Source: JAEKNW01 sp963678375 (GTDB lineage: Bacteria; Cloacimonadota; Cloacimonadia; Cloacimonadales; JAFGVF01). Taken from it: a stretch of 64,000 nt of DNA. Of the stretch, positions 17,837 to 26,796 are shown piece after piece (position 1 is the stretch's first letter; every line of letters starts with the position of its first letter). Where the stretch lies: NCBI GenBank assembly GCA_963678375.2, contig OY782831.1, positions 930,001 to 994,000 on the forward strand, written 5' to 3'. The position numbers and the translations under genes are program-made. Below the pieces are notes generated by a model. It had not been told where the DNA came from. It ran no database searches and worked only from the letters and a program-made list of their open reading frames with translations.

Positions 17837-18463
17837 TCATTTTTTATCTCTTTTTTCGATTCCTTCTCGACTACTTTCAGGAAGAGAATCAAACATTGCA
17901 TTCACTTTTTTAGGTATTTCAATCATATGCTCAACTATTAAATTTATAAGTTCAAATAACGCACTAACAATATCAATATCATCAACATCAATTTGACCTG
18001 GATGAACAGCATTATTTCCAGTAACCCTGACAATATCTAATGCTTTCCGAATCTTCTCAGGTAGTCCTTTTTTAACTAAACTTGCAATATCATCATTAAT
18101 TTTAGTGCCTTTCTCTCCGATTTCAATGCATAGTTGCTGGATTGCTAATCTTAACAAGGCTGCCGCACCTCTTGGTGATTTAGAACAAATACTTCTTGCT
18201 TCCATATATAGTTTTTTCACATCATCAGGCATTTCTGGGCAGGGTAATGGAGCGTTGCTTGCATCAGGAGATACCATTTCATCATATATCCATAGGGTAT
18301 ATTCATGACAATTTACACAATAAGAAATTCTTAATGCATTTTTATTTCGCATTGGATTTTTGCTTAAATCCCATTGAGTAGAATCCCAAAAATGCTGTGT
18401 AATTGCCCCACAATGGGGACAGGTAAAAGTTGATTTAAAAACTTTTGGTGGTATATACTTCAT
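17837..18463 (-). CDS. DUF4145 protein with N-terminal zinc ribbon
   Basis: 208 residues. The N-terminal ribbon has CPHC (about 15-18) and CVNC (about 50-53). A DUF4145 helical domain follows, recognised by EARSICSKSPRGAAALLRLA, the NDDIASLVKKGLP stretch and the highly conserved VRVTGNNAVHPGQID. DUF4145 proteins are often found fused to or beside restriction and other defence nucleases, but here the gene stands alone; biochemical function is unknown. ATG 18463 follows AAAAGGAAG. A gene-free stretch of almost 900 bp lies upstream. Confidence 0.85.
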   Translation of the reverse strand: MKYIPPKVFKSTFTCPHCGAITQHFWDSTQWDLSKNPMRNKNALRISYCVNCHEYTLWIYDEMVSPDASNAPLPCPEMPDDVKKLYMEARSICSKSPRGAAALLRLAIQQLCIEIGEKGTKINDDIASLVKKGLPEKIRKALDIVRVTGNNAVHPGQIDVDDIDIVSALFELINLIVEHMIEIPKKVNAMFDSLPESSREGIEKRDKK

Positions 18464-19275
18464 AACTTCTTCCTTTTAGCCTACTATAAGCTGTATTTTT
18501 TTTAAATTCAAAAATAACATTTACAGTATAAAGTTACTAGATTTACTGTCAAGAGAAAATGATTGTTTAATAATATTGTTAAATAAGTAATTATAAACAT
18601 ATTCAATAATAGTTGCCGAAAAACTTGTTTTTGCATACTACAAGATTAAGGTATTCCTGAAATACTTATGGAATACTGCGGAAATGAGTTTTACATAAAG
18701 CTTAGCCTTCACATGAGAGTGTCCACTATCCGACAGAAGAAGTCATTTCTATATCAAATACCTTATCATCCTCTATGCAGCAATGGTTAACTGAATTTTT
18801 TAATCTCTTGTCGAAGTCTATTGGTAAAATATAGTCACTTATCATAGTATATTCAATTTATAGTAGAAAGTTACGAAGTTAAATTTACTGATAAGAGTAA
18901 ATTTTTCTTGCTAAATAAGACTCTAATAATATAATTAAAATCAATAGTAAGCAAGCATGTCCTTGTATTAGGGCATTACCTCATCTACAAGATCATGTTA
19001 TCTATATGATACTTATATATCTCCACTATCATGTTTCTATTGGCTAACAGCTTTATGGACGGCTAATGGATGCCTAATAATCCCCCAATAGTGTTCCAAT
19101 AGACTAACTGACATTAAACCAGAAAATGAAAGATTAGATTTGCCAAGACCAAAAAGCTTGATTATTGGATGTTAACAGAAAGTTCTACAAATATATGATT
19201 TATTTATGATAATTTTCACCAGACTTGAACTTGAGCCAGTTTTTATACTAAGTCTATCCTCTTCTCTTGGAGAGG
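18464..19275. other. Gene-free region with a duplicated ~40-bp segment and hairpins
   Basis: No frame here looks coding on either strand. A segment beginning TTACAGTATAAAGTTAC (18521-18560) recurs in diverged form at 18858-18903. The second copy runs into a perfect 9-bp hairpin, AAATTTACT/AGTAAATTT (18881-18889/18896-18904), followed by TTC. Another 7-bp inverted repeat (GTATTCC/GGAATAC) spans 651-676 of 18600. It could be decayed mobile DNA or hold an undetected RNA. Confidence 0.4.
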
Positions 19276-19305
19276 AATAAAGAAAAAACCCTGTAGAGCA
19301 GGGTT
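19276..19305 (-). terminator. Intrinsic terminator of rho
   Basis: Arms AACCCTG (19287-19293) and CAGGGTT (19299-19305) with a 5-nt loop are followed on the minus strand by TTTTCTTTATT. It begins 38 nt past the rho stop. Confidence 0.85.
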
Positions 19306-19343
19306 ATTAATTCGTATCTATTTGTATTATATGTTATTAAAGT

Positions 19344-20402
19344 CTAAAACTCATCATTTTCCACAGTATTAATAGCATCCTTAATTGCTGATATTTTATC
19401 TTTTTTAAGTAAGGACCGTCTATATTCATTAATTTTCTCAAATTCTTCAGCAGTATAGAATAGTTCATCTCTTCTAGTCCCACTATGAAGGATATCAATA
19501 GCTGGAAAGATTCTATTATCAGCTATTTCACGATCTAAGACAATTTCACAGTTGCCTGTACCTTTAAATTCTTCAAAGATTAGTTGATCCATTCTTGAAC
19601 CAGTATCCACTAAAATTGTAGCAATAATTGAAAGGGAACCACCATTTTCTATATTTCTGGCTAAACCAAAAAACTTTCTTGGTATTTCTAAAGCACCAGC
19701 ATTTATACCACCACTCATTACTTTTCCATTGCCCTTGTAATTGAGGTTATAGACTCTTCCGATTCTAGTTAAGCTATCAACTAAGAATACTACTTCGTTA
19801 CCACATTCAAGCTCATTCTTGGCAATAGACATTGCCAGAGAAGTTATAAAGACATGAGCTCCTAAATTTTGGTCATTACTACTTGCCAAGACTATTCCAT
19901 CGATTTCTCTTCTGAAGTCTGTGATTTCTTCTGGGCGTTCATCTACTAAAACAACAACAGGAAGCACATTAGGGTAGTTTCTTTTAATGTCTAGAGCTAA
20001 CTCTTTGAGCAGGGTTGTTTTTCCTGAACGAGGTGGTGAGACAATTAGAGCTCGAGAACCTTTAGCGATTGGGGAAAATTTATCTATTAATCTAAGAGAG
20101 TTGAAAGAGCTTTCGTGGAAAGAAAATTTGTCTTCTGGGTTAATTACAGTGTAGCTGTTCAAGTCACTTCTCTCATAAAATACTTGTGGGTCTTTACCAC
20201 AAATCTCTAAAATTTTATCAACAACTTTCGTTCCTTTAACAGTCTTATAAGTCACTGTCATTCTTAAGCCATGTTCTAATTTCAACTTATTAACTAGCTT
20301 AGTTGAAATTGTGATAGGATTTCTATTATTGATATCATCAGGAGTAACTATTTTAGAAATAGGTTTTCTCTTGATTAATATTCCTGTGAATGTTTCATTC
20401 AT
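19344..20402 (-). CDS. rho: Transcription termination factor Rho, short divergent form
   Basis: 352 residues, against about 420 for typical Rho. The hexameric ATPase core is intact: Walker A SPPRSGKTT (122-130), the catalytic-Glu motif LVDERPEEITDF, Walker B VVFLVDSLTRIGRVYN, a Q-loop-like GGINAGALE, NIENGGSLSIIATILVDTGSRMD, EEFKGTGN and SGTRRDELF. The N-terminal helical domain is missing. The RNA-binding cold-shock-like region (1-75) is degenerate, without the usual DGFGFLR primary-site motif. It could be the organism's only Rho or a paralogue; the window cannot tell. It is monocistronic with its own terminator and a 7-bp inverted repeat 50 bp upstream of the ATG. Confidence 0.9.
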   Translation of the reverse strand: MNETFTGILIKRKPISKIVTPDDINNRNPITISTKLVNKLKLEHGLRMTVTYKTVKGTKVVDKILEICGKDPQVFYERSDLNSYTVINPEDKFSFHESSFNSLRLIDKFSPIAKGSRALIVSPPRSGKTTLLKELALDIKRNYPNVLPVVVLVDERPEEITDFRREIDGIVLASSNDQNLGAHVFITSLAMSIAKNELECGNEVVFLVDSLTRIGRVYNLNYKGNGKVMSGGINAGALEIPRKFFGLARNIENGGSLSIIATILVDTGSRMDQLIFEEFKGTGNCEIVLDREIADNRIFPAIDILHSGTRRDELFYTAEEFEKINEYRRSLLKKDKISAIKDAINTVENDEF

Positions 20403-20453
20403 AAATATCTTTACCTTCTTTTTTTAATTGCTTTAGTGCTTATCTTCCTGACA

Positions 20454-20472
20454 ATTTGTATTCGTTACAAAT
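20454..20472. promoter_or_regulatory. Inverted repeat upstream of rho
   Basis: ATTTGTA-N5-TACAAAT is a perfect 7-bp inverted repeat located 52-70 bp upstream of the rho ATG. The size and symmetry fit an operator for a dimeric regulator, or a leader hairpin. There is no independent support. Confidence 0.35.
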
Positions 20473-20686
20473 AAACACTAAACTGACGCTACATAAATAT
20501 CTCATCAACAATCATGATATAATCATTGCTGGGAATTTTTGAATATTATTATCCTTGTCGAAAATTCATATTCTAGTAAAAAATCAGTAATATTGTATTA
20601 ATGCCATTAAATATTTTAACTGGAATTAGTCAAATCATTTAAAAAAATACTTGCTTTCTGGGGGAAAAATATGGTTTTAGTGGTTG

Positions 20687-20800
20687 AACCCAAATAAGGC
20701 AGGAGACCTTTGTGATTAGCACAATATTATTCTGCACTCTTCACTTGTGATACGTAGCTTTAGCGAAGTATTACTAAAGTTCTATTACACTTTCTGGGTT
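20687..20800 (-). mobile_element. MITE-like repeat, copy 3 (short, reversed)
   Basis: Read on the minus strand it begins AACCCAGAAAGTGTAATAGA and ends CAAAGGTCTCCTGCC..TTTGGGTT. It shares ACTTCGCTAAAGCTACGTAT and GAAGAGTGCAGA with copy 2, but lacks the central G-rich hairpin and the CGCATATAAT tract. This looks like an internal-deletion derivative. It sits between rho and the btu operon terminator. Confidence 0.65.
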
Positions 20801-20802
20801 GA

Positions 20803-20838
20803 AGAAAAAAAGACCCTCTGTGGCAACATCACAGAGGG
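20803..20838 (-). terminator. Intrinsic terminator of the B12 uptake operon
   Basis: A 9-bp perfect stem (CCCTCTGTG at 20814-20822, CACAGAGGG at 20830-20838, 7-nt loop) is followed on the minus strand by TCTTTTTTTCTT. It lies 14 nt past the stop of the last operon gene. Confidence 0.92.
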
Positions 20839-20852
20839 AACAGGAAGTTTCT

Positions 20853-22100
20853 CTATTTGAGAAGCATGAATTTACCACTAATATTATGCTTATTATTAGT
20901 GATTTTATAAAAATAGATACCGTTAGCTAATGAACCTGCTTTATTATTTTTAACCTTCCATGAGAAATGATTATCATTTGAAGTGAATTCATCGACTAAC
21001 TGACCTTTTAGATTATAGATTTGGACATGACTTTCTCCTCTAGTCTTACCTTGTAAGTCGAAATTTAGGTTATTTCGAGTAGGATTTGGATAAGTATTTA
21101 CAGCCAGCGGTGCTGGAGAAACACTGTTATCAGAATTAGACACTGCTTGATATTGAAAGATAACATCTGAAGGAGCAAGGCCTACCTCAAAAAACTGACT
21201 ATTATCCAAGTTCCCATCAGTTAGCCAGAGAGTTCCATTGGAACCCCATTCTGAATTAACTAAAGCAAGCATTTGTCCATTACTTGCAATAGTTGAAGCA
21301 CCAGGGCTTAAAGGATTTGAAGAGTCATTTAAAATAGTATCTGTGTCTGTATCAATAGCGTATAATCCTGTATTCATTGCATCTGTAATGTAGGCATGAT
21401 TATTGATAAAGGCTGCTTTACCTAGATTACCCCCAATATTCAAAGTAGCTGTTATTGCATCTGTTTCCGGGTTAATTACTTGAACAGTCCCCATTACATC
21501 AACCCAGTTACCTGTACACATGGTATAAATCTTGCCATTATATAAGTGTACATACTGAGGATTTAAAGATGTTGAAATAGTGTTAATGATTTCCATACTC
21601 TCTTCAGAAAGAACAGTTATCTGGCTATCCTCATAGTTATTTATATAACCTCCAGTACATGCAACATAGATTTTACCTAAAGCAAATTCAATACCTTCAG
21701 GTGCTTGACCTACCTGTACCTCTGCAACGACTTCTTCACTTGATAAACTAATTTTATAAAGTTTGTTTGTATTAAAGGTAGTAACGTATAAATAGTCTCC
21801 TTTAACTTTAGCATACCAAGGATTTGAAGAATCAGCAACGTAGATATTACTTACAGTAGCACCACTAGTTAAATCAATCTTTTGAACAGAGTTGTCGCCA
21901 GAATTAACTACATAAGCAAAGCCATCGTAGATATCAATTAAGTTTGGAGTTGTTCCCAGTTGTACAAATGAGTTATTTACACTTGTTGTTTCTAAATCAA
22001 TCTTTGAAAGTGTCCCACTAACCGAGTTAACAACATAGACATTACTACTAAAGAGACAAGTAGTAGCAATTAAAACAATTAAAATAAGAAGCCTTTTCAT
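20853..22100 (-). CDS. BtuG-like secreted beta-propeller with C-terminal sorting domain
   Basis: 415 residues. A signal peptide (about 1-18) is followed by a YncE/NHL-like seven-bladed beta-propeller of repeats such as VYVVNSVSGTLSKIDL, AYVVNSGDNSVQKIDL and IYTMCTGNW. The C-terminal ~75 residues are a PNPTRNNL-type sorting domain ending SGKFMLLK. Propellers of this kind next to btuB (BtuG and DUF5074 relatives) are surface B12-capture proteins in Bacteroidetes, where they are lipoproteins. Here the Cys at about 15 lies in a poor lipobox (ATTC), so display via the sorting domain is more likely. It is the last gene of the riboswitch-controlled operon, 13 bp after btuB, with an AAAGGAG site. B12 binding is inferred from context. 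Confidence 0.8.
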   Translation of the reverse strand: MKRLLILIVLIATTCLFSSNVYVVNSVSGTLSKIDLETTSVNNSFVQLGTTPNLIDIYDGFAYVVNSGDNSVQKIDLTSGATVSNIYVADSSNPWYAKVKGDYLYVTTFNTNKLYKISLSSEEVVAEVQVGQAPEGIEFALGKIYVACTGGYINNYEDSQITVLSEESMEIINTISTSLNPQYVHLYNGKIYTMCTGNWVDVMGTVQVINPETDAITATLNIGGNLGKAAFINNHAYITDAMNTGLYAIDTDTDTILNDSSNPLSPGASTIASNGQMLALVNSEWGSNGTLWLTDGNLDNSQFFEVGLAPSDVIFQYQAVSNSDNSVSPAPLAVNTYPNPTRNNLNFDLQGKTRGESHVQIYNLKGQLVDEFTSNDNHFSWKVKNNKAGSLANGIYFYKITNNKHNISGKFMLLK

Positions 22101-22113
22101 CTTATTCTCCTTT

Positions 22114-24282
22114 CTATTTAATATAATATTTTATAGTATAGCTAGAGCTCCAGTTGAAAGGAGCTTGAGGGTTATAGTTATAGATTTCATAATAGTTGTT
22201 AAAGATATTATTTAGGTTAATATTGAAGTTATGTTCAAACTTACCTAAAGTAAGTGTTTTTGATATGGATAGATTTACTAGTTCATAAGCAGCAAGTGGA
22301 TCTTTTAAGTTATCTTGAGTCACCCACTGCTTACCTGTTTTAGCATACTCTACGTTAAGACTATATCCCTTGTAACCATATCCTAGGCTAAAATCGAAAG
22401 TATAATCTGGGATATAAACTAAGTTTTTACCATAATAACTCGAGGGTGTCCCATCCTCTTTTCTGGTTTTGTTTTTTGTATCCGATATTACTAACTTTGA
22501 AGACAATTTCAGATTCCTAATAACTTCCCAATCTGCCTCAACTTCGTAATTAGATATTTCACTAGAACCAATATTTAAAGGTTTCCAGACCTTCCCTTGT
22601 AGCTGAACCTCTACCCATTGTATCAAATTATCAATTTCATTAAATGAATGGTTTAGTTTTATAGTTAATCTTGAATACTCTAAGTTTAAACCAATCTGGT
22701 AACCCTTGGATTCTTCTGGGCTTAAGTCAGGATTGCCTATAGCGTGAGAATCTCCTTTCCAATAAAGACTATAAAAAGATGGAAAAGTAAAGCTACTACC
22801 ATAACTAAAAAGAAGAGTTGGTTTAATAATATGGTCATAGCTTATATGCCCACTAAATCTATAAGTAAGAAAGTCATCGAAACGGTTATGTTTATCATAA
22901 CGCAGTGAAGAGATAATATTATAGTTAAAAAGTTCAATATCATGACTATATTGACTGATTAAATTTGTGGCAAAAGAATACTGATATGTTTGGTCAATAT
23001 TGCTTGTAGGTTGAATTTTATTGGTGTGAGAATATGATTCTTCTAAATGACTGTTCATCAGAGAGAACTGCCATCTATTTAGTGCAATAGTATTCTTTAA
23101 TTTTACACCCTTACGATTATTGTAGGATTTATTATCTGCTCTTGTCAAAGCTATTGTTGGCGTTAGGTTTTTATAAGCAGATTTTTTGTTTAAAAAATAT
23201 ACCTCAAGACTATTGTTGATTAGTTTAATAGACTTATTAATTTTAAAGTTATTATAGAAGTCATAACCTTGAATAAAAGCTCCATTGTATAAATCTAAGT
23301 AATTGGTTGGTCCAGGAAGTTCATTGTCATATTGACTAATATTACCGCTATAATAGAAATCTAAGAGTGAAAATTTAGCTGAGAAATTAAGCATCCCATT
23401 GGTAGATTTTTTGGAGTTATTTTCTCTTTTAAGTCTTTGCCAATCATTTCCTTTCTTAATTTTATACTCATAATCATTATCAGATTTTTGCTGTGAAAAA
23501 ACTGCATAAAGAGATGTATTCCCTAAGTTAAAACCACTTGAAGCACTAATTTTACTAAAGTTATAACTACCATAAGACCTATGTAAAGAAAACTCACTGT
23601 TTGAGTTATTAGAAGACTTCTTAGTCTTTATATTGATAACTCCAGCCATACCTCCTCCTCCACTTAAAGAAGACACATTATTCTTGTATATTTCTACTTC
23701 ATCAACTAGTTCTACAGGGATAGAAGCTAAATCAAAATCTTCACCACTATTATTTAAGGGAATCCCATCCAGCATTACCAAAGTATGCCTGCTTGAATGT
23801 CCCAAAATGGAGGCAGTTTGCTTTTCTCCTGCAAGTTGTGTACCTTCAATCTTAATGCTTTTGTCCTGAGTAATCACTTGGGCTAAATTATTATTCTCAC
23901 CAGTTTTATCTTTCATAGATATAGTAATCTTTTCTTTTGATCTAGGGAGTTGACTGCTATTCCTTTTAGTAGTGAAGGTAAATGTATCAAGTTCAAGATC
24001 TAGTGGAATCATAGTAAAATTCATCACCCTAGTGAAGTCTTGCTTGTTAATTTTGATTATTTCGTGAAAAGCATAGTAGATTATTAAGGAGTCAGCCTGA
24101 GACTTGGACTTGAGCAAGAAATAACCATTTTCTTGGGTGAAAGTTGAGTTTTGTCCATGAATTACTAAAACTTCTTGTAAAGGTTTTCTTTCTTGGTCAT
24201 AGACATAACCTTGATAAGTCTCAGCATATAAGAAACTTGATAGGATAAAGAGGATAAAGAAAATTAAGAAAGCTTGCTTCAT
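22114..24282 (-). CDS. btuB: TonB-dependent outer-membrane receptor, probably vitamin B12 (BtuB-like)
   Basis: 722 residues. A signal peptide is followed by a carboxypeptidase-regulatory-like beta domain (YQGYVYDQERKPLQEV) and a TonB plug (about 110-220; GHSSRHTLVMLDGIPLNN, VDEVEIYKNNVSSLSGGG, GVINIKTKK). A 22-strand-type barrel ends in an aromatic-rich terminal strand. It imports a large ligand across the outer membrane using TonB energy. Cobalamin specificity is inferred from the riboswitch at the head of the operon and the BtuG-like partner, not from residues. Its ATG overlaps the upstream ATPase stop (ATGA), so translation is coupled. Confidence 0.9.
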   Translation of the reverse strand: MKQAFLIFFILFILSSFLYAETYQGYVYDQERKPLQEVLVIHGQNSTFTQENGYFLLKSKSQADSLIIYYAFHEIIKINKQDFTRVMNFTMIPLDLELDTFTFTTKRNSSQLPRSKEKITISMKDKTGENNNLAQVITQDKSIKIEGTQLAGEKQTASILGHSSRHTLVMLDGIPLNNSGEDFDLASIPVELVDEVEIYKNNVSSLSGGGGMAGVINIKTKKSSNNSNSEFSLHRSYGSYNFSKISASSGFNLGNTSLYAVFSQQKSDNDYEYKIKKGNDWQRLKRENNSKKSTNGMLNFSAKFSLLDFYYSGNISQYDNELPGPTNYLDLYNGAFIQGYDFYNNFKINKSIKLINNSLEVYFLNKKSAYKNLTPTIALTRADNKSYNNRKGVKLKNTIALNRWQFSLMNSHLEESYSHTNKIQPTSNIDQTYQYSFATNLISQYSHDIELFNYNIISSLRYDKHNRFDDFLTYRFSGHISYDHIIKPTLLFSYGSSFTFPSFYSLYWKGDSHAIGNPDLSPEESKGYQIGLNLEYSRLTIKLNHSFNEIDNLIQWVEVQLQGKVWKPLNIGSSEISNYEVEADWEVIRNLKLSSKLVISDTKNKTRKEDGTPSSYYGKNLVYIPDYTFDFSLGYGYKGYSLNVEYAKTGKQWVTQDNLKDPLAAYELVNLSISKTLTLGKFEHNFNINLNNIFNNYYEIYNYNPQAPFNWSSSYTIKYYIK

Positions 24283-25046
24283 GGATAAATAATGTTTGGC
24301 TTATTAGTCAAAGGATTAGTAACCACCCCTAGTTTAATACCAAATAGTTTATCTAAATTTTCAGTAGTAATGACCTGTTCAGGGGATCCATCTGCAACTA
24401 GTTTTCCATTTTTGAGAGCTATCATTCGCTGAGAATAATTTGCTGATAGGTTAATATTATGACTTACCATAATAATAGATTTCCCTTTTTGCTGGTGTAA
24501 ATCTTTCATAATATTTAAGATTTCTATCTGGTGGTTAATATCTAGGTGAGAAAATGTTTCATCTAGAAGAATATAGTCTGAATCTTGGGCAATAGCTCTA
24601 GCAATTAAAGTCCTTTGCTTCTCCCCTCCACTAAGCTGATTTATGTACTTTGTACGTAACTTACTTAAGTCCAAATCTTCAATGATTTTTTCAACAATAG
24701 CCTTATCATGAGCAGAATAGTTTTGCCAAATTGATATAAAAGGATAACGACCCATTAGAATTATCTCTTCTACAGTGAAATTATATTGAATAAAGTTCTC
24801 TTGAGGAATATAAGTTACTACTTTGGCTAAATTTTCTTGTTTCCACTTGCTAACATCTTTTCCTGATATTGATATTTGGCCTGAGCTAGCTTTCATAAAG
24901 CCATTGATTAACTTTAATAGAGTTGATTTACCTGCCCCATTTGGTCCTAATATCGAAACAAATTCTGACCTCGAGAAACTTAAGTCTAATCCTCTAAAAA
25001 TTTCCTTATCTAAATATCCTGCTTTGAGATTTCTAATGTGTATCAT
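24279..25046 (-). CDS. btuD: ABC transporter ATPase for B12/siderophore-type import
   Basis: 255 residues of the FecE/BtuD/HmuV type. Walker A is GPNGAGKSTLL (about 35-45), the Q-loop is IPQENF, the signature is LSGGEKQRTLIARA, Walker B is YILLDETFSHLD and the switch His is MVSHNINL. It is the first gene after the cobalamin riboswitch and overlaps btuB by 4 bp. It would power an inner-membrane BtuC-type permease, but neither permease nor binding protein is in the operon, so they must be elsewhere. ATG 25046 has an AGAGGATT site. Confidence 0.9.
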   Translation of the reverse strand: MIHIRNLKAGYLDKEIFRGLDLSFSRSEFVSILGPNGAGKSTLLKLINGFMKASSGQISISGKDVSKWKQENLAKVVTYIPQENFIQYNFTVEEIILMGRYPFISIWQNYSAHDKAIVEKIIEDLDLSKLRTKYINQLSGGEKQRTLIARAIAQDSDYILLDETFSHLDINHQIEILNIMKDLHQQKGKSIIMVSHNINLSANYSQRMIALKNGKLVADGSPEQVITTENLDKLFGIKLGVVTNPLTNKPNIIYP

Positions 25047-25161
25047 TAATCCTCTAATAATTTTTTACTTGTGTAACTCAAATAGTTTAATTGTAGTATT
25101 TATGATTATCTTATCTAGAAGATTACCCGTCATCTTAGATTGTACTTCGCAATCATTACGG

Positions 25162-25314
25162 ACTCATTGGCAGGTTTCCTGACTTGTAGCGAGTTTCAAT
25201 ATTAGCCTTCCCAGATTAAATCCAGTGACTCATATTACTCATTATTGCTACTTACAGTGGCGAAGACCGTTCCCGACTCTAACGGGATTCCCTTTTACTC
25301 TTGCACCATTGAGC
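25162..25314 (-). ncRNA. Cobalamin riboswitch
   Basis: Read on the minus strand, the conserved blocks occur in order: AAAAGGGAAT, CGGTC..CGCCACTGTAAG, GAGTCACTG, GGGAAGG and the hallmark GTCAGGAAACCTGCC (B12 box, near 25184-25169). A short P1 can form between GCTCA (25314-25310) and TGAGT (25166-25162). It ends about 115 nt upstream of the ATPase start and should reduce expression of the uptake operon when adenosylcobalamin is plentiful. Several short hairpins lie between it and the ribosome binding site, but I could not single out the expression platform. Confidence 0.95.
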
Positions 25315-25328
25315 TACACATTTGATAC

Positions 25329-25357
25329 AATATTTATTATCTCAGGTTTGGTGTCAA
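25329..25357 (-). promoter_or_regulatory. Probable promoter of the riboswitch and B12 operon
   Basis: On the minus strand a perfect TTGACA (25357-25352) is followed after 17 nt by AATATT (25334-25329). The predicted start near 25322 lies just before the 5' end of the riboswitch, which supports the assignment. Confidence 0.55.
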
Positions 25358-25512
25358 ACTATTTCGGAAATTTCTGACTTATCAATTATAAATTTAGCTA
25401 TAATAAGCTTTTTTTAATTTATAATCTTAATTTTTGCATAAATAATGTAATTTTCTAACATATACCTTGACATAAATATCTTATTCATTATTTTTTGATA
25501 AAAGGAGTCGAA

Positions 25513-26796
25513 ATGATACATTCATTAACCATTGAAAATTTTCTCTCTTTCAAAGAAGAGATTACTTTTAGTTTTGAGGCACAAAAAGATAAGAGATTTA
25601 AAGACAATGATGTTGTAGAAATTACAAAAGGTGTGAGGCTTTCAAGATTAGCAATAGTTTATGGGGCTAATGCATCAGGAAAATCAAATTTAATCAAAGC
25701 TTTCCTTTTCTTAAGACAATTCTGGGATTTCACTCCTAACAATAAAAAAGAAGAAATTACTTATACACCTTTCAAATTAGATTCTTCAAGTATAAAAAAA
25801 CCTACAAGATTGAAATTAATTTTCTATGCAAATGAAGTAAAATATGTTTATAAATTAGAGTTATTGGCTAATATTGTACTTACAGAGATACTCTATTTTT
25901 ATCCAAGTATAAAACCTGCACTTGTTTTCAAAAGATATCAAGAAGATAGCCTTGCTAAAATAGAGTTTGGTTCAAAAATTCAAGCTTCTCAGATAATTAA
26001 AGAATCACTGGAAGTAAAATGCATCCCAAATATTTCTCTTTTTTCTGCTTACAATCAAGTAAACACAAAAATAGACAAGATTGATAAGGTGCTTGAATGG
26101 ATTGATACCAATTATTTTCAACCAATAACTCCTAAAACTTACCTTAAACGATTTAGTGAACATCTCTGTTCCAAGGATGACTCTTGCAAGAAAACAGTTC
26201 TCAACTATTTACAAATAGCAGATTTTAATATTTCTGATATTTTTTCAGAAGAAGAAAAAGTCCCTCTTTCAACAGATAATTTAGCAGAATTAGCTGAAAT
26301 TATGCCTGCCCCTTTATTCGAAAAAATAAAAAAAAGTAAAGAAGTCATAAAGAGCAAGCTTGGGTTTGTTCATCAAGTCACTACTACTGATTCGGATCAA
26401 AAAAATTATCAATTATCAGATAAAGAACAATCAGATGGAACAATCAGAGCATTTGGGTTATCAGCAGTTTTTTACAAATTGAGCAAAGAAAATCCTTTTT
26501 TAGCAATTGATGAAATTGAATCAAAACTTCATCCCTCTTTAATCGAATTTTTCATTCGAACCTTTTTAAGTTTCAATAACAAGTCTCAACTACTTTTAAC
26601 TACCCATTATGATAATCTTCTCGATAATGAAGAAATTTTAAGAAAAGATACTTTTTGGTTCACTGAAAAGGATAAAGATGGATCGACAGACCTCTATAGG
26701 CTTACACAATTTAATGATTTGAAGAGAATATCATCACTCCAGAAAGCTTACAGGTTTGGTAATTTTGGAGCACTTCCAGAGATTGAGGACGAGTAA
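25513..26796 (+). CDS. RloA-like AAA ATPase of a two-gene defence module
   Basis: 427 residues of the ABC/SMC-like AAA_15/AAA_21 group. The N-terminus is IENFLSFKEEITFSF and Walker A is GANASGKSN (51-59). Walker B is FLAIDEIESKLHP, followed by TTHYDNLL. ATG 25513 is chosen (AAAGGAG at 25501-25507) over an upstream TTG. The stop overlaps the start of the next gene (TAATG). ATPases of this kind paired with RloB/Toprim-type partners occur in abortive-infection systems (RloA/RloB, AbiL-like; PARIS is analogous). Phage sensing by the ATPase is the usual model. Confidence 0.85.
   Translation: MIHSLTIENFLSFKEEITFSFEAQKDKRFKDNDVVEITKGVRLSRLAIVYGANASGKSNLIKAFLFLRQFWDFTPNNKKEEITYTPFKLDSSSIKKPTRLKLIFYANEVKYVYKLELLANIVLTEILYFYPSIKPALVFKRYQEDSLAKIEFGSKIQASQIIKESLEVKCIPNISLFSAYNQVNTKIDKIDKVLEWIDTNYFQPITPKTYLKRFSEHLCSKDDSCKKTVLNYLQIADFNISDIFSEEEKVPLSTDNLAELAEIMPAPLFEKIKKSKEVIKSKLGFVHQVTTTDSDQKNYQLSDKEQSDGTIRAFGLSAVFYKLSKENPFLAIDEIESKLHPSLIEFFIRTFLSFNNKSQLLLTTHYDNLLDNEEILRKDTFWFTEKDKDGSTDLYRLTQFNDLKRISSLQKAYRFGNFGALPEIEDE

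Noticed and set aside
25302..25320. tRNA-like D-arm sequence (TAGCTCAATGG on minus)
   Set aside because: No matching acceptor, anticodon or T arms; it is the 5' part of the cobalamin riboswitch.
25467..25494. TTGACA/TATTTT promoter for the RloA-like gene
   Set aside because: The predicted start would fall on the ribosome binding site, leaving no leader; evidence too weak to list.
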